Positions 1 to 10,631 of a DNA stretch of 33,528 nt are shown here, piece after piece (position 1 is the stretch's first letter; every line of letters starts with the position of its first letter). Below the pieces are notes generated by a model. That model had not been told where the DNA came from. It did no database searches and worked only from the letters and a program-made list of their open reading frames with translations. The position numbers and the translations under genes were made by a program. The DNA is from Amphimedon queenslandica. Its lineage: Eukaryota; Porifera; Demospongiae; Haplosclerida; Niphatidae. The stretch lies in the NCBI RefSeq assembly GCF_000090795.2, contig NW_003546628.1, positions 25,070 to 58,597 on the forward strand, read 5' to 3'.

Positions 1-3000
1 AAGGAGCTATACAGAGCTGTCTAATGAGATCAAACCTAATGCCCCACCTGTATCAGCTAGTCCTAGTTATAGGAAGAGCCTTGCTCTTAGCTTGTTTTAT
101 AAGGTATGTGTGGTTTGTAATTTAATATCTCTTGGCTTTTTCCTTTCTTAAATTACCTCTAGTTTTTTATTACTTTAATAGTTTTATCTTCAAGCTATTG
201 GTATTTCTAATGTTAATCCACTCTACCAGTCAGCAGCTATGCCTTATGTGCGTCCAGTGTCCCAAGGTACCCAGTCATACAGTACTGATCCCAGCAAGTA
301 TCCTGTTAATGAGCCTCTCCCTAAACTGACTGCTACTTTGCAGGTATTTGGGGTTTTAAGGAAAATATTAAGAGGGAAAATAAATTATGTGGTTTGAAGA
401 ACAAAGCTAAAATTTGCTTAACTTACAAAAATTATTTTATAGCTAATGTCATTTATCTAGGCTTCAGGTGAGGCAGAGTATACTACTGACATTCCACATC
501 GCCCTGGAGAACTGGCTGCAGCATTTATACTAACTAATCAAGTATTCAGTGATATTCTGTTTTTATATACCATACATGTATACCGTAAATCGGGAAATTT
601 TCATCTTAAAAATAATTAGCGTGAAGTTTTTTCAAAGTGTTTTATTTTCGCTGGTTGACCAATCCGCGAATTTTTTTCAACTTGAAAAATTTTAAATGCG
701 TCATAAACTGGACAGGTAGCTACTAACTCTTGATAACGATGGACAGCTATTCTATGGAAGTTGCTCGTGAGAGGACTGAAACTGACAATGAGCCTCTTAG
801 GTGAGAGCTTCAGGCCTTCATCGGGCTTTTAGAAGAGCCTCGTGCTTGCACCGCTGCACGTTGGAATAATTCCGGTATTTTTATTATTCATTGTAGAAAA
901 TATTTCGTGTGTTAAAATTTCGCGGGTCACTTCAACCGTGAAAATATTTTTAAAACGAAAATTTCCCGATTTACGGTATGTATGTTTTATCATAGGGCAA
1001 TGCAAAAATTTTGTCAATAGACACAACAGCAGCAATGGTAAATGTTTTTGAAATGAATTAGCTCTCAATTTGTTCATTTTCCAGTCAATGGAAGGAGCTG
1101 TAGCAATTGTTTCTGCTAAGGACATTCCAAAGAATGGAAATAATGATTTCATGCATGCCTTAGGTGGTTACCCTGAATTAGTCAGTTTATTATGAATATT
1201 GACTCATTGATGTACATGTAATTACTTATAAATTTAGGTATTTGCTACTGATGTATCAGATTATGCTGGTCAAGCAGTTGCACTAGCACTGGCTGATACT
1301 CAAGAACATGCACTGAAAATGGCCAAAGCTGTCACTCTTACTTACCAGAATCTAGGGAAACAGATACTCACTATACAAGATGCTATTGATGCCAAATCTT
1401 TCTACGACCAGCAACCTAATGTAACTGTTGGAGATGCTGATGGTATGTACTTGTACATGTATGTTGTTTACATTTGTGTGCATATATTGACTTAAATGTA
1501 AACTGCATGTGCAATTCCAGATCTGGGATCAATTATGAAGCCTCAATTACAATTACACATCTAATTGCCAAATAGATTCAATTAGAATTAGAATTAGACT
1601 GCTGTTAAACTGTGGAAGTACTGGTTGTGTCATAGAAGTAAAATAACATATTGTCACCAGGGTTTTCCTACAAAGCATGCTAAATTGAACTTAACAAATA
1701 CTGCTATAGTGCATGTATGCCTTTTGATGTAACTTATGAAATTCAATTTTGACTGTACCAGATACACAGCATCAGAGCATATGTATCAGAAAAATTATAT
1801 AAATGAAGAATTCTCTCCTAGCAAATAATCATGTATTCAGGTTTTACAAAGCTCTACTGAGCAAACTAAATTGCACACCTCAAGAGCTGGCAAGTAGCTG
1901 AGCACTATACTGGGGAACCCTGATTGCCACACTTCCATCCACATGTGTAGTGCATCATATAATGTTATGTTACAGAAGTAGATTGAGAATATTTTCCTTG
2001 CTGAGTCAGTAGTCAGTACACTATGAAAATGAAATCTTGATGAAAATTTCAATTGCATTCTGTTTCGATTTAAGCCCCAATTACAATTGTAATTGAGCCT
2101 TTAATTACAATTTCAGTTGTAATTGACCCCAGGTCTGGTGCATTCTAAAATTCTACTTTGGTGAGTACATTATGTTACATTATTACAGGTGCTATCAAAG
2201 GGTCAGATCATGTTGTTACTGGTGACATTTCATGTGATGCACAGTATCATTTTACAATGGAGACTCAAGTAATGTAAACTTTTCTATCATTACCATCGCT
2301 TTGCTTTTCTATTTCAAATAGACCTCATTTGTAATACCAGAAGATGATGGTTATACAGTGTATAGTTCAAGCCAGTGGGCATGGTTTGCACAGCTTGCTG
2401 TTGCTAGTGTGCTTGGTATACCAGACAACAAGTAATAATATTTTTTTACCAATTAATATCATTGATGTATTATTTACAAGAGTGATGCATAATATTTTGC
2501 TAATACCAATGTTCATAATAAATTATCTACCAATTAAATCTTCTGATGATTTTATTCATTTACATCTTTCTTTCAGAGTTACAGTGATGATTAAACGAGT
2601 TGGTGGTGCTTATGGAGCTAAAAGCAGTCACGCTGCTCTTGTAGCAGCTGCTTGCTCTCTAGCTGCTAGTATCACTAGAAGGTAGAGAGAAAATAAAGTG
2701 ATCATAATGTGTCTGTTTGTTAATAGGCCAGTGAGGTTACATATGGACCTGGAAACTAACATGAAAATGATTGGAAAAAGGTATCCTTTTTATGCAAAAT
2801 ACACTGTAAGAGCAATAGATCTACTGATGAGGCATAAAATGGTCTCTATTGTCAATAATTATAGGTTGGTTGCAGCAGGGAAGGAATACTAAATGGAATA
2901 AAAATTGACATTTATAATAATTCTGGTTGCAATGATAATGAAAATTCTATGGAGTCTGTAGTTCACTCTATTGACAATAGTAAAAAATATAAAAATTATT

Positions 3001-5501
3001 GTTTGTGTATCTCACACCTCTTGACTCAAATTTTTTTACATGCACATTGTAGCTTACAAGTGTCAAAACTGGTCATTAAATGGAACTTCATGTAAAACCA
3101 GTACTCCCAGTAATATTGCTGCAAGAGCTCCAGGTATGCTTTAATAAATTTATCGCTATATGATTGCCAGTAATCATAATTTTCACTTGAGCATGTAATG
3201 TCTATGGTGAAAGTCTATAACTATAAGCCATTTCTATATTTTATTTAGCATTGAAATTATTTTTGCATTTGATAAAGTGGGGTAACAGCCTTTAATGATA
3301 TTATTAGGTCGTCTTCCTGCTATATTCATCATTGAATCTATTATGGATAATGTTGCTCGTACTATTGGTATGAATGTTGAAAAATTTAAGGAAGCAAACT
3401 TGTACAAAAAAGGAGATGTCGCATGTCTCGTAAGTTAATGGAGTTGTTGCTATGACCTCAAGGCATAAAAGTATTATGTGAATGAATAACTTATTTTGTG
3501 TCTTTTAGTCAAATGAGCCTTTGACATATTGTAACATTGGTGAGCTCTGGCAACGTAAGTTGTTGATTATTGAGAGTTATTATAATAATCAATATTAGAG
3601 ATAAGCATCTCTGCTGATGTTGAAAATAGGAGCAAGCAAATTTCAGATTATAATAAAGTAATAATTATTATTTTGTTCATTAAAATCGTTAACTAGCAGA
3701 AAAGCTTTAGAATGCCTTTTGTTTCTGTGATAATTAATTGTTATTGGTTTTAGTCTTACTTATAATGTGTATTAATATATTTATTTGTGCTATTACTAAC
3801 ATGCAAATTATGTTAAATTATTGAATTGGACTATTAGGCTAACAGATGGAGGAAAAGAGGAATATCAATGGCTCCCTTAAGATTTGCTATACACTTGGGT
3901 GGATCTTATACAGCAATGGTTAGTGTGTATACTGGTGATGGATCTGTGTCTGTTGTACATGGTGGGGTTGAAATAGGACAAGGAATAAACACAAAGGTAC
4001 ATTGAATTTATGTTTAGTGTCATTTTTATCTTTATCTTAAGGTTGCACAAGTCACTGCTAGTACTCTTGGTATTCCATTGAGTTTAGTTAATGTTTTGCC
4101 TACCAATTCATTCACTTGTCCTAATGGAGGTCCAACTGCAGGAAGCACAACCAGTGAATTAATTTGCTTGGTAAATCATTTTTATGACACAAATGAATTG
4201 TTTTATATTCAGCACACTTTTGCATTTGTTTTGTTATGTACACAATATATCTGGAAAATTTTTACTTTGACTTTTATTTTGTGAAAAGAGGAATTTGCAA
4301 AACTTAGATTGCACATAAAATTAGATCCCATTATCACACATTCTTACCATGCAAAAAATTTAATCACAAACTTTTCAGATTCAAAAATTTGCAAACAGAT
4401 AGATTTCCAGATAATATGCATTGGTATTAAAAACTATGGTTCTAATGTTGCTATTACATACCATTTTTTTAGAGTACTTTGAATGCTTGTAAATCACTTA
4501 AGGCAAGACTTGATAAAGTGAAAGAGGAAGTGATAGCCAGTGGAGTCTCAGATCCAAGCTGGCTTCAAATCGTACAAAAAGCTTTTTCTAGTGGCGTTGA
4601 TCTTTCAGAGAAATATCAGTAAGAAGCACTGAAAAATTAGTAATTTTATAGAAATAGTTTGCATGGATCTTTAAGCCATTATAATTCCTATGGAGTGACT
4701 GTTGCTGAAGTTGAAGTTGATGTATTAACTGGAGAAACTGAAATATTAAGAGTTGACATTTTGTATGACTGTGGACAAAGGTATGTATATATGTATTCAA
4801 TATAAGTGTATTGATCATTTCATGATTCTTAATTTTTTTCTCTAATGCAGCATCAATCCTGAGATTGATATTGGACAAGTAGAAGGTGCCTTTGTCATGG
4901 GGCTAGGTTATTTCTTAACCGAGAAACTTGTTTATGACACTAATACTGGAGCTTTACTGACACACAACACATGGGTATGTGCATCAACTATGGTAGGTCA
5001 TTGTTACCATTTCTGTTTTTTCTGTGTTTAGGAATACAAACCACCTACTACTAAAGATATTCCAATTGATTTTAGAATTGAGCTACTCAAGAATGCACCA
5101 AATCCTTCTGGAGTGCTTGGCTCTAAAGGTTAATACAGTTATTGTCGATGCATTTGATTCATCCAAGATATGTTAATGACATTTGCACAGCGAAACATTT
5201 AATGAGCATGATGCACATTACTTTATCTTATTGTGTCACTGCAAAATACACATTTAGAGTCACATTATTTTTCATTAGCTGTTGGTGAGCCACCATTGTG
5301 CATGAGTAGTGCTGCTTTATATGCTGTAAAGAGAGCTATTGAAAGTGCTAGACATGATGCTGGTGAAGACCAACCATTTACTTTGTGTAAGTTCTTTTCA
5401 TTAATTGGATCTGGTGTATTATATTTTGTGCAGCTGCTCCAGCTACTGTTGAAGCAACCCAGCAAGCCTGTCTTGTTGATTCATCAAAATTTGTATTTTA
5501 G
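1..5501 (+). CDS. aldehyde oxidase/xanthine dehydrogenase family gene, left copy, 3' part (23 exons, 5' end off-window, frameshifted near base 17)
   Basis: Molybdo-flavoenzyme of the AO/XDH family, cytosolic, hydroxylating aldehydes, N-heterocycles or purines; substrate cannot be told. Exons read with GT-AG borders: 1-103, 182-343, 461-541, 996-1037, 1085-1180, 1238-1442, 2189-2268, 2322-2431, 2577-2681, 2727-2805, 2865-2979, 3053-3133, 3308-3429, 3509-3554, 3599-3657, 3838-3996, 4042-4170, 4473-4618, 4658-4780, 4851-4974, 5032-5128, 5279-5386, 5434-5501. They cover the end of the FAD part ([26 protein letters not shown]) and the molybdopterin domains: [49 protein letters not shown] and the catalytic-Glu motif VGEPPLC. 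Compared with the right copy one C is missing near base 17 (AGAGCTGTC against AGAGCCTGTC), putting exon 1 out of frame; everything after is open. The MRAPG-like motif favours the aldehyde-oxidase branch. It may be a functional gene with a base error or a recent pseudogene. Confidence 0.85.
583..976. mobile_element. TA-flanked MITE in an oxidase intron (394 bp), left copy only
   Basis: Terminal inverted repeats of about 35 bp begin CCGTAAATCGGGAAATTTTC, with TA at 581-582 and 977-978. The matching intron of the right copy (12818-12873) has no insert, so this element arrived after the duplication. Its ends resemble those of the element at 21361-21797 (CCGTA..., AAATTTTC), which suggests the same family. 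No transposase frame is present. Confidence 0.9.
1518..2137. mobile_element. hAT-like MITE in oxidase intron, left copy
   Basis: Ends CAGATCTGGGATCAATTA and TAATTGACCCCAGGTCTG are inverted and bordered by GTGCATTC-like sequence (left side carries one extra A). The same element is at 13402-14145 in the right copy, so it predates the duplication. It is rich in AATTACAATT motifs and encodes nothing. It carries a nested second element (1658-1922). Confidence 0.75.
1658..1922. mobile_element. nested hAT-like MITE (265 bp), left copy only
   Basis: Begins CAGGGTTTTCC and ends GGGGAACCCTG. It is flanked by an 8-bp near-duplication, ATTGTCAC on the left and ATTGCCAC on the right. CAGGG ends with 8-bp duplications are typical of hAT elements. 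The right copy has no counterpart. Internal sequence (TGTATCAGAAAAATTAT, AATTCTCTCCTA) recurs in the 8-9.3 kb repeat cluster. Confidence 0.75.
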
Positions 5502-5783
5502 CAATGCTGTACTATTAGTTTGTAATTATTAACATTATTTTATTTTATTATTTTTGTAAGTAAAATTTTTATCTGGTAATTAAACTGGCTGCTTACGTAT
5601 GTACATGTATGTACAAAATAATGGAATTTATTGCATAGGTTTGCTTAATTTTTATTTCTAAAATTGCTACCAGTATATAGATAATCACACAGTGGAGTTT
5701 CCTGTTTATGACTGAAATAGAATTCATAGTTGCATAACTGCCAGTCATTTTTTAAACTACATATTACTTTAATTTTGTAATAG

Positions 5784-7128
5784 GACCAACAGACACCATT
5801 GCAGTTTAGCCAGATTTAAAAATTTTAATGATGCAGTTCAACTAATGGAAGTATAAGAATGATGGCTGCATGCATTTCCTGCATATTAATTTCTATTCTT
5901 CCTTTTAGGTAAAAAATGCCCCTGGTAGTTTTGAAACCACCTACAATGATCATGAAGATATTGAAGATAATGATGCTGTAGTAGTTACTGATAGCACAGT
6001 GTTAGTTTTTTTTCGAAGTACTAGAGGTACAATGTTCTATCAAGTGCATTGTATCTGGACCTCCAATGTCTGAAAAACTATCTCACAAATCGAGTAAAAG
6101 GAGAAATAATGAATGTCACAAAGACCAATGGTAGCCCTAGGTCTCATGCAAAAAAATTAATGACCAGGCAAAAGAGCTTTGTTATTCCATTTGCCCAACT
6201 ATCAAGTATTGTGTCATTAGACAGTGAAAATAGCTCTGATGATGATGGTCAACCACCACACTCACCTCCTTTTCACAAGGCAGCTTCAAATCAACAACAT
6301 CCAAATATTTTGATGACACAGAAAATCTTGATCAACTACCAGACCAAATCAATTATGACTCGCAATCTCTTCACATATTTAATGTAGGTAGTCAGCCTGA
6401 GCTTATTGCTACCTTGCCTCTCATCCTCCGTGGACCAGCTTTACATTTTGTTTTCTTTGATGTATCTTGTGAGCTGACAAAAGAGATTGTTGTTAGAGGC
6501 GATGATGGATATACAATGCATTACAGCACAATACAGTACCTGCATCAAACCTTGTCAAGCTACTATGAAGTTGGTAAGGAAGATAGATGGCTGTAAGGCT
6601 ATACTCGTTGCCACACACATCGATCATATTGGGCAGGATAATATGCAGAATGTTTTAAAAAAGAAAGACAGAGAATTGAGAAAATATTTTGGGAAAGCTG
6701 ATTTTGTCAAAAATGACTTCATCGTAATTGATATAAAGAACGGTCACTTGTTCTTTCCTGTTGACAACATGAATGGTGATGATGCTGAGCTTAAGCATGT
6801 AGTGAAATTCATTGAAGATATTAGGCAAGTATTTAAAACCCATGCAAATGTCTCATGATGTGGCATGTTTTTTAAACAAAATTCAGCAGAAGTATTCTAG
6901 GACTGAAGCAGGGATATGTCGTTATGATGAAGCCATTAAAGTTGCTAGAGAATGTAATATAAGCAAATAGACAAATTCTTGAGTTTCTTCACCAAAATGT
7001 TGACACTCTCTTGTACTTTATCATTTGAATGAGTTTGTAATTTGCAGTCCTGATGCTCTTTTCTTCTCGCTCAATAGGTTAATTTGCCCATAGGCAATAC
7101 TGGTGCAATTCGTTTATCAGGAGAAGTC
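5784..7128 (+). pseudogene. ankyrin/Roc-COR gene fragment, left copy, decayed
   Basis: Homologous to the last ankyrin exon (5784 to about 5852) and the first part of the Roc-COR exon (from 5909) of the gene at 18153-24906. The start codon, myristoylation exon and first four ankyrin exons are deleted. Visible damage: an extra T in the ankyrin exon (GCAGTTTAGCC), loss of about 35 bases after the acidic stretch, loss of one G in the P-loop so that the GKT frame is gone, an extra shift near 6590 (GAAGATAGATGGCTG), in-frame TAG near 6968, and loss of the segment before ATTTGAATGAG. Homology ends at 7128, about 30 bases before a hAT-like element. Long open fragments remain (6049-6387, 6414-6596, 6487-6858) but are not separate genes. 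Confidence 0.92.
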
Positions 7129-7156
7129 AAAAGTACCTGTATATAATTATAATGAC

Positions 7157-7657
7157 CAGGGTTGGAGTCAATTACGATTATAATCGTAATTGATTGTAAC
7201 TAATTACATTTTTTTCATAATCATAATCATAATCGTAATTAAACAAATCCCAAAGCTTATAATTGTAATCATAATTATAATCACACAATAAAGACAAATA
7301 ATCATGACAAAGAACATGACCATTTGTGTTCTTTGTCATGATGATCAAGTATCACAGCATTGTGTTAACTACTCAGTACAGTAAATTGAACTGCAACTTT
7401 TAATCTTATGTTCTTTGACATTTATGTTCTCAGAAGACATCATAATTAACAAAATATTAAACAATTGAAATGTGTCTAGTCATTGTATAATCATCATAAA
7501 TTTATTATAATCACATGATAATCATGCACATATAATTATAATCATAATCATAATCATCAATTTTGCTGGTAATCGTAAACATAATTATTCACAAATACCC
7601 AGGTGTAATTGTAATCATAATTATAATCATGCTAGTTTATAATCAACTCCAACCCTG
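7157..7657. mobile_element. hAT-like MITE beyond the left pseudogene (501 bp)
   Basis: Ends CAGGGTTGGAGTCAATTA and TAATCAACTCCAACCCTG are inverted repeats flanked by ATAATGAC (7149-7156) and ATAGTGAC (7658-7665), an 8-bp duplication with one change. The interior is simple ATAATCATAATC sequence with a central palindrome (TCATGACAAAGAACA and its complement, 7303-7341). No coding capacity. It lies about 20 bases past the end of pseudogene homology. Confidence 0.8.
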
Positions 7658-8029
7658 ATAGTGACTAATCCACAAGTTGAACTTAATGCACATTACCATT
7701 TGCCTATACGGTACTTCTGACTGCAATACATGCAACTACACATAATATAAGAAATTTAAGAACATGATATTAATAGGTATTACATTGGTGACTGCATAAC
7801 CAGAATCATTCAAACAATTATGCCCAAAACTCTTAAAATAATTAAAAGTATGACTACTAACACAGCGAAAGGCTTAAGTACGATTATTACAAATTAAGTG
7901 ATACATGTCACTTTCAAAATTAGACTTTATAAAAGTTAGCATTTACCAGGCTAGAAGCTGCTCTGCTTGAAGCCAATTAACCATCCGATATTTGTACAAG
8001 CATAATTCAGATTCAAATTATCAAATAGC

Positions 8030-9349
8030 TTGTTCCATGAGCTAACAAGTACTACAAGGTACATGGCTTTTGGAGCAACTTTAAAATTTAATAAAGAATA
8101 CAATTTTGATTGGACTATGCAACCACTAACATGTATATGTATCAGAAAAGGTTTTAAAAGTAGCAAATTCTCTGCTAGCCATTTTTTGATGAAATTTGAC
8201 CAAAAATTGTATTTTTTTCATAGCAAATTTTGAGCAAGTTCAAAAATTCACAATTTTGATCAGAATCAGCCCAAACTTTCTATGCAACACAAAAACATGT
8301 ACATGCATGTAAAGCAGACAAAATTATAAAAACAGGAAATTCTCTCCTATTGATTTTTGACAATTTTGGAGCAATTTAAAAATCACTAACAAGTGCTATG
8401 TTTAAAACCCATTGAAAAACCCTACAATCTGTCAGCTAATTAACAGTCACCAATTATATCACATATTTATATTTTAGCTTTAATCAGAGTTTCCCACATA
8501 GCATGCTAAGTGAGCTAAAAAGCATGAAGTATCGTAAACTGGGCTATATTCAATGGTTCTAAAATATACAATAGAAAATTTGATGTTGGAAATTTTCTAT
8601 TTGTCCCAATATTTTCAAAGGCAAAAAGGAAATATTAGCCTTTCTAAATTTAGTATGCCTCATCAATTACCATCAGATGAAATAAGTGACATTTATGGTA
8701 CTACAATGCAGTACAGCAACTTTAAAAATTTATAAAAATTAATTTGAAGTTCAAACTTGCTACACAGAATAAGAACATGCATAATGTATCAGAAAAATTA
8801 TAAAAAGAAGTTTCTCCTTGTCATTCCTAACAAAATTTGCCATATTATAGTACAAGTACTTTTGCCCAATTTTTGATCCAATTCTTTAAAAATTCAATTT
8901 TTGTCAAAATCAGCTCAAACTTGCTAAACATAAAATTTTTTCCAGTCCTAGTCATTTTTTGCAAAACTTGGCCAAAAACCTGTACAGGGTCTTAGATAGT
9001 CTCGCGCAGCCAGACTCTCCACCCCTTTTTGACTTTTGGACGGCCAAAAGTCAAAAAGGGGTGGAGAGTCTGGCCACGCGAGACTAGGTCTTAGAATAAT
9101 TTTTGAGCAACTTTTAAAATTCATTTTAAAAATTCAATTTTTATTGGAGTCATCTCAAAATTTTCATAATACAGCACATGAACATGCATACATTATCTGA
9201 TTTGTATTAGAAAAATTATAAAAATTGAAAATTCTCTCCCAGAAATTTTTGAAAATAGGATTTGGTATTTTTTCAAGTTTTGAAGCAACTTTAAAATCCA
9301 CTGATAAGGACCTACATGAGCACTATGCCAAAACTCTGTAGAAACCCTG
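8030..9349. repeat. cluster of diverged repeats related to the CAGGGTTT element family
   Basis: A core of TGTATCAGAAAAATTATAAA followed by AAATTCTCTCC recurs in diverged form near 8139, 8320, 8784 and 9209, together with AAAAATTCAATTTTTGTC-type and CAGCTCAAACTTGCTA-type segments. Part of it (8485-9349) is bounded by CAGAGTTTCCCACA and TGTAGAAACCCTG, an inverted-end pair like that of the element at 1658-1922. Small open frames here have no protein character. Confidence 0.55.
8997..9086. repeat. 90-bp near-perfect palindrome with 9-bp direct repeats
   Basis: Two 43-base arms (8997-9039 and 9044-9086) with two mismatches surround a 4-base centre (ACGG). Outer ends are TAGTCTCGCG and CGCGAGACTA. 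GGTCTTAGA lies immediately outside on both sides (8988-8996, 9087-9095), as expected for a 9-bp target duplication. It is more GC-rich than its surroundings. Best read as a foldback mobile element; a transcribed copy would form a long hairpin. Confidence 0.88.
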
Positions 9350-10439
9350 ACGTAAGTTTACATAAAACAAAAGTGGGTGGGTGGGCGCAATCTTAATCAC
9401 AATTTTGATTACCATACAAGATAATTTGTTGGAGAGGAATTAATATTGGCAACTGGCAGTTATCACAAATACGTCGAATAGATATCTATAAATCTTTCAC
9501 TCAGGGCATGCTCAAACGTGGTACAATCACCAGTACAAAATTTGCCAATTAATTTTCACTAAATTCATCAAATATTGCTCTCGCCAATTATAAATCATCT
9601 TGTATAGTGTGACTATGATTATAATGAGAATAGTATGTTATGTTTTATATGTAATATGAAAGAATTATAAACAGACAATGGAAATAAAGAAGGAGAACTT
9701 AGAGAAGGGAAGATCATACCATACTAGTAGCCTAGCTAAATTCAATTTTAATAATAATTCAAAAGCTTCAGCAAATTACCAAAATTTGCAAAAATTGTAC
9801 CATGAAAGTCATAAGGCAGTATAACAGTATGCAGTATAGCACTTTAACTATGCAGTATAACACTTTATATTTACTGATTGTGCTGTAAAATGCATTTATC
9901 TATTTTTGATTTGGCAATTTTTGTGCATACTGGTATAAAAATATCAGCATAATCATAGATCAGTGTTTGTGGTTTTAAATTTAATATTGGTAATTAATTT
10001 TGAGTGGCTATTGCAATATCTCATTCCTAATACCAAAAATCCTCTGACTTATGAGTTTTTGTAACTGTGATTATTTTCAGAGAGGTGCATGTTGTTAACT
10101 AAAATACCAAAAAGGTTGTGGGACTTATAATTATTTTGTTAACAGAGCAAAATTTAATGTATACAGAATTTTATTTTGCTGGTGTAGGTATGCATGTGAG
10201 TGCAGAATTAAAAATTGAATTGTGCATTTTTATGATGAACAAAAAATAGCAAAATTAAATTCATCAAACATCATGCAGTGTCATGATATATACGATATGT
10301 TATGCCCTTGCAGCCCTGCCATGCCCCTGAATAAAAAAATTTAAAATTACAGCACAGATTAATATTACTACTGTATGGATCATTATGTAATTATGTTACA
10401 TTACTAACCAGTACAGCATGATGGATATGAGGGCTCTGA

Positions 10440-10631
10440 TGAACGGCAAAATTTTTCTTCTAGCGCTCCGGCTCCGCCTCCTACATGTCGAACCACGCCC
10501 TCTAAAGTCTCATTACACGCCGTAAACATGGATGCTGAGACACATGTGAGAGCAGACCTTCTCACCTTCTGGACTAGACTATATTCATAGTCTTCATCCC
10601 TAAGCCAGCCAGCTCAGCATTTCCATAAACA
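10440..10631 (+). promoter_or_regulatory. probable promoter / 5' leader of the right oxidase gene
   Basis: About 190 bases are clearly more GC-rich than the AT-rich DNA upstream and contain a CTCCGCCTCC GC-box-like sequence at about 10472. They end at the ATG of the [2Fe-2S] exon. There is no convincing TATA box. The assignment is by position and composition only. Confidence 0.4.
10528..10590 (+). other. possible upstream ORF (20 codons)
   Basis: An ATG in an A-rich context (AAACATGG) opens 20 codons that end in TAG 41 bases before the oxidase start. If transcription begins upstream of 10528, ribosomes would meet this short frame first. Transcript evidence is not available, so its reality depends on where the leader begins. 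Confidence 0.25.

Larger units (their letters stand above)
1..7128 (+). repeat. segmental duplication, left copy
   Basis: Colinear with 12274-20976 across oxidase exons, introns, the oxidase 3' flank and the first half of the large Roc-COR exon. Base 1 aligns with 12274, the oxidase stop (5501) with 17751, and the last shared bases (GGAGAAGTC) with 20976. About 1.55 kb corresponding to 17931-19485 is missing at about 5691. Each copy also has private inserted elements. Confidence 0.95.
7666..10439. other. gene-free AT-rich interval between the duplicated copies
   Basis: No coding exon with family resemblance or sensible splice chain was found. The interval holds the repeat cluster 8030-9349 and the palindrome 8997-9086; the rest (about 9350-10440) is AT-rich sequence with short runs such as GTGGGTGGGTGGGC near 9373. 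Short open frames look accidental. Confidence 0.6.

Noticed and set aside
829..1152. Minus-strand 107-codon frame and plus-strand 69-codon frame at 842-1051
   Set aside because: They lie largely in the MITE 583-976 and overlap oxidase exons; no protein family character.
1..5501. Calling the oxidase a true xanthine dehydrogenase
   Set aside because: The purine-orienting Glu is replaced and the RAPG motif fits aldehyde oxidases better; the FAD/NAD region that would help is missing.
7951..8735. Short open frames between the duplicated copies
   Set aside because: All fall in diverged repeats with low-complexity, Lys/Phe/Asn-rich translations.
8030..9349. CRISPR-like array or satellite
   Set aside because: Repeat units are diverged and unevenly spaced, with inverted ends like those of mobile elements.
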